A stretch of 64,000 nt of DNA from Volutella citrinella (GCA_034401135.1 JAWZSP010000004.1:496001-560000); one strand, 5' to 3'. Shown: positions 12,107 through 23,442, numbered from the stretch's first letter. Notes: a model not told the origin generated them from the letters alone. Translations and numbers: made by a program.

Positions 12107-13190
12107 GGCCGGCTACATGGATTGGCCGACTGAGCTCTGCGAAGCAAGATCAGAGTTGAGGTTGGACCGCGTGGGGTTCTCTTTTTTTTAGGAAGCCTTC
12201 CAGAAACCAGGGCCCGCCCGCGCCTACCTTAGCCGTTGGAGGGGGTGGCCAGAAGCCGTGAGGTGTCACTGCCCGCGCCAAAATGCGCCAAAAATCCCCA
12301 AACACATCCCCACCCACCTGTGGCATCGTGTATTTTGTCCGGTCCCTTTGACGAAAACACCACAGGGTGCTCCTACCAGCTGCACTCGCGGGCACGTCAT
12401 GCATGCTTGTCTTGTCCCTGGCATTGTACATACTGCCATGGTACGTAAGTACGGCGCTGACAGAACCATGACGATGCATGGTACCGACACTACGGGTCTA
12501 CGACACTACACAAATTGTTGCTTCCATCTCCGTGCAGATTTCCTCCGGGCGCAGACAGGCTGGACGTTTGTTTCGACTTTCGATGGTGTCGGTCGCTTCA
12601 TCTTGTTTCAATGAATGGGAAGACAATGCATGGCGTGGTTTTTGTTTAGTTTCACATCATTTCAGGTTGACTGCTCATGATACACCGAGCGCAGCAGCTC
12701 GTCTCGACATCTTGACATGTACACGTCACGGTTTCGCTGTCTTTTGCCGGGGTAATATGCAGGATGCTCTGTTTCTATCCTTCTAGTGCCGCCTACATGC
12801 TGGGTGCACAGATGGTACTCAACGCCGAGGCCGTCTCCCGTTGTCTCAATAAATCCACCACCCCAGACAGAAAAAAGCAAATGCGATAGAGGGAAAAAAA
12901 AAATCAAGTCATCATCATCATAAAAACACCATTCATATAGGTGTCGCCATCTCCACCGAGGAGTCGTGGTCTATATCTTCCCGAATGATCCGTCGCACTT
13001 GGGTATAGATTGCTTCGCACCGGTCCGTGCCGTCTAGCAAAGATGAACTTTTGTTGTTGCGCCTGAAACGGGCCGTCGTAAAAAGAGACGGGCATGACCA
13101 TCATTCGTTAGCCGCTTCATAGAATACCCCTTTTTTTCTGCTTGAGCTCTCGCCTCTTCTGAGTCAGGGGTTCGTCGCACGTTCCGGGCA
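12107..13190. other. Intergenic, CLP1 promoter and IPMK 3' region
   Basis: 1084 bp between the CLP1 start and the IPMK stop, both on the minus strand. A short trinucleotide run (ATC) lies at about 12911-12922, next to an A-tract at 12890-12903. No gene is visible. Confidence 0.6.
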
Positions 13191-14459
13191 TTAAGACTTG
13201 GACAGTCTCTTAAATATGTCGATTAGGCTCTCCACTCCCATCAAGAGGTTTTCGTCCTTGCCCTGGCCGGGTGTCCACTCGGCGTGAGCAAAGTCAATGA
13301 GCCTGAGGGAAAAGATCCGTGGCGCCGACGACTCGACGTCCGAGTCGTCGTCCGAGGCATCCTCGTCCTCATCCAGAGCGATGCCACTATCAACTCTCCG
13401 GGTTGTCCGAGCAGCCTGGCCGTTGACGGGTTGCCCGTCCGCGATGGCATTGTTGTATGCAATAGCGTCGCGTAGCGCAGCACCGTCTCCCTCAAAGACG
13501 AAGAGTAATGATGAAGAATACATGCGGCTCTCGTGTCGGGAGAGTTGACGCTTCACATTCTTCAGTTCGCGCAGGAAACACTCGCAAACGGCTTGTCCCA
13601 GGTCCTCATCGATACCGGCAGTTTCGTTGAAAAGGAACTTGCGGAACTCGTCGAGGATATTATCTTTCTTCACTGTCACGCGACCATAATCCTTGTCGTA
13701 GACCTCGTACGTCTTGTCATCCGGGTTGGTCCGGTCCTTCCACTCCTGGAAGACTCGCATGCCAGCAATTCGAAAACCCAGGGAGCCGTGCGTTGTCGTT
13801 TCTGAGATCTTGTCGAAGCGCTGCTTCTTCTGCTCGGGGGCGTCGTCAGCCCAAAGTCGTTTGCCAAGCTTGACATCCAAAACATTGGGGCACTCGAATC
13901 CGAATGTCGAGTTCTCGAGAACCACAGCCCTGTCAGTCTTGATCTTGTTGTCCTTGTTAGGGACCCATGTGACGTTGTCCTTGGCCGGCTCTGGGGCTTG
14001 GGCGGCCTCTTGGGCGATGGTCGCAGCGATCTGCTGCTTGGCAGTCTGGATGCTGCCAGAGTCGGAGATGACACCAGCGACCGCCTCGTCGAGGTTGGGG
14101 TTCGTCGCGTCCGTCAGCATCAAGGACCCAAGGTACAAGGGCATAATATCGGCAAAGTCGGGGAAGTCGCGATTCGCAGATTCGTAAAATTGGATCTCGG
14201 ACTGGGTGCAGGGCTTAATGAAGAGTTGGCCCTTCTCGTCGCGAAGGGTGCCGGCACTGCAGCGAGGGGCCTTGGGTCAGCATTTGCGCGTACGTATAGG
14301 ACGCAGCCGGACGAGGTCATTTGTCGCAAGTCGACTGCCCAGGGACAGACCATCTTCCGACGGCGTTCAGGGGTCAAGTAGGGCAACTTACTGGCCGGCA
14401 ACGGCGTGCTCGTATTCCATGAGCTCGTGGCGGGGAGGAATGGTCTTTTTGCCTGCCAT
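13191..14459 (-). CDS. Inositol polyphosphate multikinase (Arg82/Ipk2 family)
   Basis: Two exons, 14392-14459 and 13191-14256, with a 135-nt intron (GTAAGT...GCAG) splitting a His codon; 377 residues. The junction gives EYEHAVAGHAGTLRDEKGQL, the conserved N-lobe Gly loop of inositol polyphosphate kinases. The inositol-binding signature PxxxDxKxG is PNVLDVKLG at about 146-154, and the metal-binding IDF triad is at about 343-345 in RLIDFAHAEW. An acidic insert (DEDEDASDDDSDVESS) separates the lobes, as in other fungal members. The enzyme phosphorylates IP3 and IP4 to IP5 in the nucleus and cytoplasm, feeding IP6 and pyrophosphate signalling for phosphate sensing, transcription and mRNA export. 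It is preceded by a 4.4 kb non-coding stretch shared with the divergent ARB1 gene. Confidence 0.93.
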
Positions 14460-17400
14460 AGTTGATGGAGACGAGAGGATCCAAAGGCGAGTCTCGACCA
14501 CCCGAATGACAGCCGGGGTGGGTTCTGAGGCCTCGCTGGAGGTGGATGCGCCGCTGTTTGTGCTCTCGTGTGTGGTGGTGAGTTGCAGGAACAAAGTCCA
14601 AGCAGTCCCGAGAATGGGCGACCGCGGAAGCGCTGGAGAGTGACTGGATGGACACTGGGGCCAGGAGAGTTTGGGTGGGCAGCGAAGGTCGCTGACTGTG
14701 ACCGGATTTGAGTTGGCTGGCGGCGGCTGGGCGCGCTGGTTGGCTGGCGGCTAGTATGGTTTCGTTGCCTTGTGGGCTGCTGAGTTTCGGGCTTGGGCTG
14801 ACAGGCTAAGCAACTGCCGTCGGGTATTTGTAGTCCTCGCTCCGGAGCACACTGAATGAGACTAGGGCCAGCTGAAACAAGGCACACGCTGCGGCCGTAT
14901 TTTTTTCTTTCTCTTCGCTGCGCCGGGCAGGAGCAGGGCGGGGGGGTGCGGCACGGATTGATAGGGGGTTCAGGTCAGAGAGAGAAAGTACCCGGACACA
15001 GCAAAAAGGGATTCGGCGCGGGTCAGCGTGGGATCGTCCGTCTGAGGATCGCAAGCGATGAGAGGCGGATGGGGGACGGGGACAAGGTTTGTCTGGATAG
15101 CAAAGGCGAAACCGCAAGACGCAGGCCAGACGGGGACCAAGGCTGATTAGTAGCCAAAAGTGAGGGAAAGGGGGGAAACGGATTGCCCAAAGTGCTTTGG
15201 CTTGGCAAGATGGATCAATCAATCAAGGACTGATGACCCGAGCGGGAGTGGCGACTGTTGGCCTCTGGGCTTTTGTCGGTGTGTGAGCAACGGTCAGGTC
15301 AACCTTGCCAGTTAGCCTCGTTTTGGATATGGGCGGTTATACTGCCGCCAGGGAGCGAAAGCGAGCCAACCCGTCACAGCGGTAACTAGTCGCTCCTTAG
15401 TGCCACGCCCTGTCGCTGGTGCCACTATGGCGTGAAGAGGCAAGAATGTAAGGCAGTGTACTCCGTAATTAATATACCACGCCGTGGTGAGCAGGATTGG
15501 CACAAACAAGGGACTCGATTCAATGTCGCGGGTCGAAATTTCAGGCGTAACTGTCGACGTCAGAGCTTAAGCCGAGGGCGCACGGGACCGAGTGGGCAAG
15601 AAAGGGACCGTGGACGACGGAGACAAAGACGGAGACGTGTAAGAGCGAGATTGGGAAGGGCAAACGCTGGAAGCGGATGATCACGACCTTTGATAAATGG
15701 TGATGGACTGGGTGAGGGCGTGAGAATGGGTGGGAGCCAGGAATGGCACAAGCACCCGACTATGTACTGTGGACATGGCAGTCCATCACAATTGTGCAGA
15801 ACGAGTGAGAGGGCTGAGTGAGATACAGAGACCAACACCACGTCACAGCCAGCGCGGCGCGGCTCTGGCTTCCGTGGTGATCAACCAACAGCTAGCAGCA
15901 CATCGGAGACCGAGTGGCAGGCAAGGCGGCTCGGCGGCTGCATCGGATTGGACTGCGCACTTGCAGCCACAAGTGACACCTGGGCAGAAAGAGCGATCCA
16001 TGGCGGATGGCAGTGCCGCCCCAGTGCGGCGATGCCCTCAGCGCTGGCAGCCTCTGGGCCACTCCCGCTAGGTAACGGGACACAACTCGCGACTCAACGC
16101 CCCCCATGCTCCCTCCCCACTCCCCAAGCCCGCCGATGTGCGCGCCCAGCGGTTTGCTCGGCGCAGTTGGCCCGTCGCCAAGGGTCTTGGGAGCTGTCCA
16201 AGTTGGTGGCGCGCAGAGCAGGAGCTGTTAGCGCGCTGCAGAGGTGCATCAATCTGTAGGTAGGCTGAGGTCATTGGTGCCAGGCTTTCGATTTGACACT
16301 CTCATCAATGGCATGGATCGATGGAAGCCTGCCAGCCTGCCAGGGGAAGGCCGCAAGGGTGCGGTGTGCGTCCCAGGACGATCTGGCCCAGTCAACCTCG
16401 TGCTGAGGCGCGCTAACCCGGCCGCTAAGCCACTGGACCAGCCTCTGCGTCCTTGCCCCTGTGACTGGGGAGAGGCCAATCGCTATAAGCGGCACCCGTC
16501 AGCGGGCTGCTCCAGGGCATCGTGCACGCAATTGGAGGGGACCCGGATACCAGCCAGCGATGCCGTAGTCTCTCGTATGGTGGGCAGACGAGAAAGGAAT
16601 GGGAACCTTTGAGGACACGGCATTCCATCGTCCGCAGGTTACCATCGGACTGGTCCAGTGTCCCAAGTGGAGGCCTTTTGCTCCTTCCACAGTGATTCTT
16701 CCTGCACCCCAGTCCTCGGCTCCGACACCATGGCATGGCAGGGCAGTGCTAGACGGGCACGCACCATCCCCAAAGCCGCCATAAGGCCCATCGCCATCTC
16801 ACCTCACCGCCAGGAAGGCGGGCCCTTGCCTTGCCTGGTGACCTAACCAAGTCCCCGATGTAAATTTAGCTCGTAACGGGTGGTTCCCCGGCTTGTTTCC
16901 CGTTCCATGGGCCTCGTGTATTTCATGAAGCCCACCGGGACACGTCGTCAACGACAACTGGCCTGACGATCATGACTTTTGTCCGTGTTGGGGCACACGA
17001 GCAACTCCAAAACATGTTGGAGCTGTAGCCCGGAGAAGCAAGGGGTAGACATGTCTGGACAGGCTCTAAACGGAATGATACGATGACAATGTCGCTCTGG
17101 GGGACAGCTGGAACTGGCAGCCGGGCTGTCTCCTCGCTGGTAACGGCGAGCGGTCTACAAGCGTCAGATCTCAGACCCTTCCATCATCCATGGCCCGGCC
17201 ACCGGTCAGTGTTGGTGCCCCGCGGGACAGCTTCCGGTGCGAGTTTGTATTGGCGTCTTGCATGCACAGGCGACTTGTTGAAGGAGGCAGGAAAAGAGTT
17301 GCCGAAGCCGCTCGGGCACCAGCAGAAGACGAGGCAGAGCTAACTAACGCGTGCCGTTTGTGTACCATGGCTTGCCAATGATAACCCTCACAACTTCTAA

Positions 17401-18818
17401 TTAGCACCTCAGCTCCCAGTGGGCTGCATGACACGATGCGAGGGACCAGGCCAGATCCAGCAATCACCTATGTCATGGCGTACATCTGCAAGTCCCCTCG
17501 TGCGCCATCCCGCCGTCTTCCGGAGCTTGGTAGTCTGGCCGTTGAGCATCATTGATGCCCACGTGCCGCCGTGTACGAGATGCTGTCCAATCCCGCGTTG
17601 CGCCCTGTTTCTTTGGTTGCCCACTCTCCCGATTACCGACTGTTACTTCACCTGCAGGTCTGTGGCCTCATTGACAGCCACCAGGAGCAACATTCAGAGG
17701 GTCAAGTGACCACTTCCAACGGCATCGCAGATAGGCAAGATCCTTCTCGCCCGAGCCTGCCCATGCAATTCTGCACTCATGGTACAAGGGGAATGGGGTG
17801 AGTGAGTCCTTTTTCCGTGCCAAATGAGGTGGTCCTAGAAAAAGCTAGAGGCGGCCCGTCCCTCGTCGCATGTGGGTGGTGGTGCTGTCTGTCACCAACC
17901 CCGCATCGCAGTCCGCCTTGCTCTCTGCCTGTCGCTGAGCGTGATTCTGCATTCACGCACCCACTGATATGGGAATTCCAAACACCACAGCCACGCGCTG
18001 CAGGTCTGGTAAAACATGCGCCTCAACGCACGCTGCAGCCCGTCGAGGCGGCCACCCTTCTGAAGGGTCTCAGAGGCCAACCATGTGAGCTTCCGTGCGG
18101 AGTTGGGGCCAATTGATGGCTTATCGCACCCCTTTACACCGTACCACCGGCCTATACGCTGTCGACGAGGCATTCCGGGCTTTGCATCCATGGATGTCAG
18201 TTGTCGTACCAGTGGCGATCGGGAAGGTCTGCGAGGCCTCCAGATCCACCAACAAACCCCAGCTGGGAAGAGTCGGACACCGAATATCCAAATGCAGGAA
18301 ACTTCTACTTACCTGGCTGCATCCCCAAAAGATACAGATACGGTATTAGCTTCCAGGGGTTGCGTGGGTTTCGAGCTGTTTGTTACGTTGTATTGAATGC
18401 GGCTGTCCTCTCGCCGACATGCGAACACCCGTAGCTCTATGCCAATCATTAGACACCGATTTCGGCGCCCTAATAAGCTGAATCTGTGTGAAACACCATT
18501 CTCTCCGTGTTTGTTCACATTCATTATGCCGAGCAGCAATCACCAAGTGCCTGCCCGACGACCTTAGACGATGGCAGCGGTGGTTGTCGTCTGGGCAGCT
18601 GCCGGCAGCCGTCACTGTTTGCTAGCAACTCTACCCTGAAAGCATGTCCCCTTCCAAGAAATGCGTGATTCTATGCCTCCTGCCACATTGTTCAAACCCT
18701 CCATCTTCCTTCATCTGCTCGCATCCCCGAAACGGTGCTTGCGTGATCGCAGCAACAGTCTAGGGTGCTCTCTAACTTTGACTCCGCCTCAGCGATCTGA
18801 TCCCCAATCACGGTCAAA
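14460..18818. other. Long divergent intergenic region between IPMK and ARB1
   Basis: 4.36 kb separating the divergent starts of the multikinase (minus) and Arb1 (plus). Short open frames occur on both strands, but none has a recognisable domain or supported splicing. Composition is ordinary. It may hold distal promoter elements or non-coding RNA; the sequence alone does not decide. Confidence 0.5.
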
Positions 18819-20388
18819 ATGGAAGCAGGACTCGAAGAGAAGGCTCAAGGCACTCTGCCAAGCGCTGACGAACCAGAAGTTCCCCACAAGGCTACTCAGG
18901 GTCTGCCGCTGCAGGGTATCATGAAGCCCAACAAGCGAAAGAACAAGGCGTCCACCCTGGCAAGATGGCCGACAGCCCTTCCCAAGAACCGCGGATGCGG
19001 GTTCGAGGGTAAGTCGCTTGTTGCGATGCTGTGCAGGCCGTCGCATATTCACCCCTGTGTGTTCGTAAGCTGACCAGCTTATCAGAGTACTTCGCCGACC
19101 CTCCAATGACCCCAGACGAGGCGAGGGAGGAACAGACGGAGATATACTCTCCGTAGGTGTTCACACTCCTTGCCTTCATCGCCGCCTTGCTGACCTTACC
19201 TTGCATAGCGATCTTCCATTTGACGAGTGCGTAATCCCACCAATAGCCAATGGCCTCCAGGCCTGCCATGCTGACAGACAATCTAGGCGCATGCAGTCGT
19301 GCATCCAGCGATTCCGCTCCCGTCGCCGCCTCAGCCCACAGCGCCGTCTCTTCTTCGACGAGTATCTTTTCCTCGGCGGCGTCGACACCAACTCCGGTGC
19401 CTACACGGGTCTGGCCCAGCAGGATCTAAAGGACCTGACCCCCGCGCAGCGGCGTGAGGCTACGGCCACGGATGTCATTTACGGCACGACCGCGGCTGGC
19501 GAGCGCTTCTACGATGGCGACGAAGACCGGTGGACAGTGGATTTCGCGGGCGTCGCGGCAGGCTTCTTCTCGGTCCAACTGGTCAAGTTGTCGTCGTTCG
19601 AGCCTGAGTTGATGGAAGCCGGAATTGCCGTGGTGGAGAACTTCCTCAAGTACGTCGTCCATCATGATGTGTGCCCCGAATATGCCATGGACATCAACGC
19701 TGCTCTCTTGGTGTGCGAGGATGCCCGTCGCGAATGGCCGCTGCTGCGAAAGCTGTTTGCTTCCCTCCCGGGATTCTTTAATCTCTCTGCTTCGGAGCTC
19801 TTCTGCCCTCAGGATACAGAAAAGTCCTGGGTGTTTGATCGCCCCGAGGGGTTTGACCCAAAGGCCATCTTCTACTCCTCAGTTGCGCTCATGGAGGAAG
19901 CTTCGTTGTTTGCCCGCTTGATCGAAGAGGAGCCACGAGTAGTGCGAGAATTCGCCTGCACTCTCCAGCTCGTCGAGGCGATTCGACCGAGCGATGATGT
20001 CGCCAAGAGATTCGCAAACCTGGTTATAACAGGAAACACCCAGAAGCCCAAGCCCGTCGGCAAAGCCGTCTTTAAGCAGGCAACCATTGAGGACGGCCAA
20101 GACGCTCCCGAGATGCTGTGGCCGGTCCCAGAGAAGACTATTTCCATCTTCATGGACGACAACCTTCTGGAGTGCATGGTTCCGGGCACGAAGGCTACGC
20201 TGACCATCTGCGAGCTGAATGCTGGGCTACGGTTTGTCAAGTCAGTGGATACCATCGTACCGTCATTCTACACGTTCCTCCCCCAGGAACTGATGCGCTA
20301 CTACAAACCGCCTCGAGAATGGGACAGGCCTGCTCCATCGATTCATGACGACCATGACCAGGTAGACCATGTAGCCCAGGAGGGGTAG
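18819..20388 (+). CDS. ARB1: Argonaute siRNA chaperone (ARC) complex subunit Arb1
   Basis: Four exons: 18819-19008, 19086-19152, 19209-19226 and 19287-20388, encoding 458 residues. Exon 3 is a microexon of 18 nt. The splices rebuild GFEEYFADPPMTPDEA and DLPFDERMQSCIQRFRSRRR, then the conserved RRLFFDEYLFLGGVDT, all hallmarks of the Arb1 family. In fission yeast Arb1 and Arb2 hold Argonaute with duplex siRNA, inhibit slicing, and support heterochromatin assembly in the nucleus. The N-terminal 60 residues are basic and poorly conserved; the body is all-alpha/beta with no catalytic motif. The ATG at 18819 has a good context (TCAAAATGG). Introns are 77, 56 and 60 nt. The other RNAi components are not in this window. 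Confidence 0.9.
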
Positions 20389-20725
20389 GAAGGAAGGTTA
20401 CTCAGGGAAGGTAGGCTAGCCTGCAAAACATGGTAGTGTGACGAGGCACGTTGAGTCAAGATATGCATTTCATACCGCTACTAAAAAGTGCAAACAACGC
20501 CCTTAAAATTGACAGGAATTAAAACAGACCCGACGCTACAGTAATACCACAGAGCGCGTTGTGAATCCTATCACCCTCCCAGTCCAAACCGTAATAACTC
20601 CCAAGTCCTATTCTGCAAAGTAATCGTGAACCCAATCGATACCTCATCTAGTACTGTCTTCAAGTGCACTACTAATGCCATTCCCAAGTATAAACCTCTT
20701 CCTACGATGCACCGGCGGGCAATGT
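20389..20725. other. Convergent 3' intergenic region
   Basis: 337 bp between the stops of ARB1 (plus) and the Sna3-like gene (minus). It is A/T-richer than the flanking coding DNA, as expected for two facing 3' UTRs. No gene is visible. Confidence 0.6.
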
Positions 20726-21268
20726 CTAATCTTGCGTCTGGATCTTGTGGTCGCCAGCGACAACCTCAGCGTAGGAAGGGGGAACGCCCTGGTGATCGGA
20801 GCTGCCCTCACCCGCATTCGTCACGCCTTGTTGCTGAGGTGCGGGCTGCTGCTGCTGCTGCTGCTGTTGCTGGGGTTGGCCGGAGGTGCCGGCGGACGTC
20901 GTTCCGTAGTTCATCTGTCCCTGGGGCTTGGGCTGCTGTTGGTGGTTGCACGGCGCCTGGACGTAGACGTATGTGACGTGCCCGCCCTCGGTGTGGGTCG
21001 GCAGGGCTTCATACTCGTAGGGAGGCTCGGGGTACTTGCAAATGATGGCCCAGGAATGGATGAGGCCGGGGATGTAGCCGAGGAGGAAGAGGAGGAAGTT
21101 GATGACGGAGTCGGCACTACAGATACCGCGCTTGACCCAGACTACGCAGAGAGTGTTAGCAATGGGATACTCGATGCAGGGACGCAGAAGTCGGGATGTC
21201 GCGGGCTTACCAGGCAGCGGGGGGAAGAGGATGGCCAGGACGGCGAGGAAGAGGTCGGCGGAGCACAT
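20726..21268 (-). CDS. PMP3/SNA family membrane protein, Sna3-like with PPxY motifs
   Basis: Two exons, 21211-21268 and 20726-21141, with an intron at 21142-21210; 157 residues. The junction restores LFPPLPVWVKRGICSADSVI, the signature of the PMP3/UPF0057 family, followed by the second hydrophobic span INFLLFLLGYIPGLIHSWAI. Classical Pmp3 ends soon after. This protein has a long cytosolic tail with a glutamine run encoded by a CTG/CAG microsatellite and PPxY-type motifs (PEPPYEYE; PPSY at 140-143). Yeast Sna3 uses such a motif to bind the ubiquitin ligase Rsp5 and act as a sorting adaptor in the multivesicular body pathway; that role is inferred here. The membrane spans are near the N-terminus and no cleavable signal is evident. 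Confidence 0.88.
   Translation of the reverse strand: MCSADLFLAVLAILFPPLPGKPATSRLLRPCIEYPIANTLCVVWVKRGICSADSVINFLLFLLGYIPGLIHSWAIICKYPEPPYEYEALPTHTEGGHVTYVYVQAPCNHQQQPKPQGQMNYGTTSAGTSGQPQQQQQQQQQPAPQQQGVTNAGEGSSDHQGVPPSYAEVVAGDHKIQTQD
20846..20872 (+). repeat. CTG/CAG trinucleotide repeat in the Sna3-like gene
   Basis: Nine triplets (eight CTG-type and one TTG) that read as glutamine codons on the minus strand, in the tail of the Sna3-like protein. Likely length-polymorphic. Confidence 0.85.
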
Positions 21269-22186
21269 GGTGAGGGCTGGTTGCGGAGAGAGGAGGGAAG
21301 ACGATGCGCCGCGGCGTACGTGAGGCGTGAAGCGCTTATAGGGTTGTGTCAAGTCGAAAAGACGTCCGCGATGCTCGGAAATGCTGCGCGATGGATGGCT
21401 AGAGAATGGAAAGAGGAAGAGGAGGCGTTGAGGCTGAGGGCTGGGGTGGGCTCGTGATGACGATGCAAAGGGTTCGGAAGGTTTACGGTACGTACCTGTA
21501 CCAGATCAAGTCCGGCGGGGCAGTAGCGCCAGCCAGCAAGTGCCTGTAGAGGAACATGCTCAGCCTGAGTGGTGGCGTGGTTCACTGAGGTACGTACCGC
21601 CCGAGGCCCGTTGGAGGGGTCGTCCCTGAGAGCTTGCGTAATTGCCTGCAACGGCGTGTGTTGATTGGCTCGCGTCAGGCGTCCCCGCGGGGTCATCCAC
21701 CGTGCACATCCACTGAGGCGAATCACCATACGCTGCTGCCTCAAAGACGAGGAAACCGAGAACGCTCCCACGAGGCCGCCCACACCACAGGGATTTCGCC
21801 TGTCTCTTTTCCCAGGTGCCTGTTGCTAGCGGCAAGGTTAGTTCGTCACCGCCGCTCGGCGTTTGGTTTCGACCCGTTTCGGCGCGAACCTGTGCTCTGA
21901 ATGGCTCACTTTGTCACATCAAGTCACGACTCAGCTTGCTAAACCCCCCGAGGCACATGTTGCCAAGCTTCTTCACTACCCTGTACACAACTTGCCACGC
22001 AGCTTGTCGCAGCCATGTATGCGTGATATTTTCTAAATTGCAAAGTCCGACAGCATGATACGTATTCTTTTAGCAAGTTATCCCATCCCTAGAACAGACA
22101 GCCTGCCTTCAAACGCCTCCGGACTATTAAGGCGGGGGTCGGGAAGTTTCGCCCTTTCGGAAGTAGCTTTGCTTCGGTATCCTAGT

Positions 22187-22194
22187 TATAAATA
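22187..22194 (+). promoter_or_regulatory. TATA box of the EthD gene
   Basis: TATAAATA, 133 bp upstream of the EthD start codon and in the correct orientation. Perfect TATA boxes are typical of regulated, non-housekeeping fungal genes. Confidence 0.5.
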
Positions 22195-22249
22195 TTCTCT
22201 TGATCCCGCATCTCGATTGGAATCTAATAGCTCACTTGTATTCCTAACT

Positions 22250-22256
22250 CGGTCCG
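22250..22256. promoter_or_regulatory. Possible Zn2Cys6 site (CGG-N-CCG)
   Basis: CGGTCCG, an inverted pair of CGG half-sites with a 1-bp spacer, 71 bp before the EthD ATG. This is the kind of site bound by zinc-cluster regulators, one of which is encoded 10.5 kb away. A single occurrence is weak evidence. Confidence 0.2.
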
Positions 22257-22326
22257 ATTCTTAGACAGCGACATCAACTGTCCACCAGCCCTCACCTCGA
22301 ATATCGCCCATTGAATTGCATCCAAA

Positions 22327-22656
22327 ATGGCCAACACTCTAATGGTGGCTTACATACACGAACCTGCCGTCGAATTCAACGAATCCTATTACCTCTCCCA
22401 CCACATGCCGCTATGCTACGAGTCCTGGAAGCAGTACGGTCTTGAAAAATGGGAGGTGGTTGCTTACCAACCTCAGCACGATAGCGATGAGCTTCTATAT
22501 CGGTATTCCTGTCTCTTCACCTTCAAGGACCAGGACTCCCTGAATAAGGCCCTGAGCTCCTCTGAAACTGCCCGAATTGTGGGCGACGTCCCTCAATTCA
22601 CTCATTTGAAGTCTGTCTTTCTCTATGGGAGGAAAATCGGGAGTTCTCAGGGATAA
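22327..22656 (+). CDS. EthD-domain protein (dimeric alpha/beta barrel)
   Basis: Intronless protein of 109 residues covering a single EthD/ferredoxin-like fold. Features are the N-terminal beta strand (TLMVAYIHEP), the helix with YYLSHHMPLCYESWKQYGLEKWEV, and the closing FTHLKSVFLYGR strand. The paired His residues of SHHMPL correspond to the conserved His in the active-site helix of this superfamily. Members act as polyketide cyclases, decarboxylases or accessory proteins in degradation pathways; the role here is unknown. The gene converges with a small cupin gene 47 bp away, and the two may work on the same intermediate. Codon usage looks less GC-rich than in the neighbouring core genes, consistent with an accessory gene. 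The ATG is in good context (CCAAAATGG). Confidence 0.85.
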   Translation: MANTLMVAYIHEPAVEFNESYYLSHHMPLCYESWKQYGLEKWEVVAYQPQHDSDELLYRYSCLFTFKDQDSLNKALSSSETARIVGDVPQFTHLKSVFLYGRKIGSSQG

Positions 22657-22703
22657 GGATGGGTGTGTTGCGAATCCTTGATTGCGAACCTACTTGCATA
22701 TAG

Positions 22704-23127
22704 CTATTTCATGGGTCTTTGAACGGTATAGAAGGCTAGCCCTTCTTGCTGGGTGCTGAATGTGACCATGCTACCAGCCGGAAAGAAGTAAACGTCTCCT
22801 TTCTTCGCCATGCTTTTATTTCCAGCCCCATCAATCAGCTCTAGCGTCCCCTCGAGAACAATTAGAGTCTCATTGTACGGGTATTTTCCTGTCAACGACT
22901 CACCCGCGACCATGCGGAACAGTCCGCACGACAGGGGGTCTTCTGAACCTGCTGAGCTGTAGGCAACTTGTTAGACAAAATAGCTGCTGAAGACACCGTG
23001 CTGTGAAGCCTTACGTTCCATAAATGTCACCAAGGAAAGCACTAGGATTTGCCAGTTGAGGAATCTGAAATGTGCCTTGTGCATCAGCGAAGTGCAAAAT
23101 TGGGTTGAGGTATTGACTCTCAGGCAT
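22704..23127 (-). CDS. Small cupin-domain protein (RmlC-like)
   Basis: Two exons, 23015-23127 and 22704-22956, with a 58-nt intron (GTAAGG...CTACAG) splitting a Thr codon; 121 residues. The core reads GLFRMVAGESLTGKYPYNET, then LIVLEGTLELIDGAGNKSMAKKGDVYFFPAG, the second half of the cupin barrel; its Gly-rich turn and the KKGDVYFFPAGS strand are typical. The usual HxH of metal-binding cupins is not evident (KYPYNET in that place), so metal catalysis is doubtful. It resembles the EutQ-like cupins of unknown function. The transposon terminus lies 178 bp upstream of the start codon, so the promoter was truncated or interrupted by the insertion. Confidence 0.8.
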
Positions 23128-23305
23128 GGTGTTTTAGACAGAAGCTCTTATGGCAAGATGAAAGATCGCGTTTCATGAAAGGTACAATATAGACCAAGAC
23201 TGCAAACCTGATAGACTTTAATATTATTATCGTATCATAGGTAGCTATAGGCTTGAGGGAATATCCGAAAAGGGAAAATTGATACGAGCTGCCGAGATCC
23301 GAGAT

Positions 23306-23350
23306 ACTAACGTAGGACCCTACTATCCTGCACACCCACCATCTTGCGCA
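23306..23350 (+). repeat. Left terminal inverted repeat
   Basis: 45 bp beginning ACTAACGTAGGACCC and ending ATCTTGCGCA. It pairs with the reverse complement of 25116-25160 at 40 of 45 positions. Confidence 0.9.
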
Positions 23351-23442
23351 CCTTAAAGTGGATATGTTGTAATTAGCCCTTTATAGTAAAATAGCTATAA
23401 CTTTATTAATTTATATCTAAAAAGAATTATCGCGATATTATT

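Larger units (their letters stand above)
21269..22326. other. Divergent promoter region, Sna3-like / EthD
   Basis: 1058 bp between divergent starts. The EthD-proximal part holds a TATA box at 22187-22194 and a CGG-N-CCG inverted site at 22250-22256. No gene is visible. Confidence 0.6.

Noticed and set aside
20675..21457. Open frame of 260 codons on the plus strand
   Set aside because: Antisense to the Sna3-like gene; its Leu-run is just the complement of the glutamine repeat.
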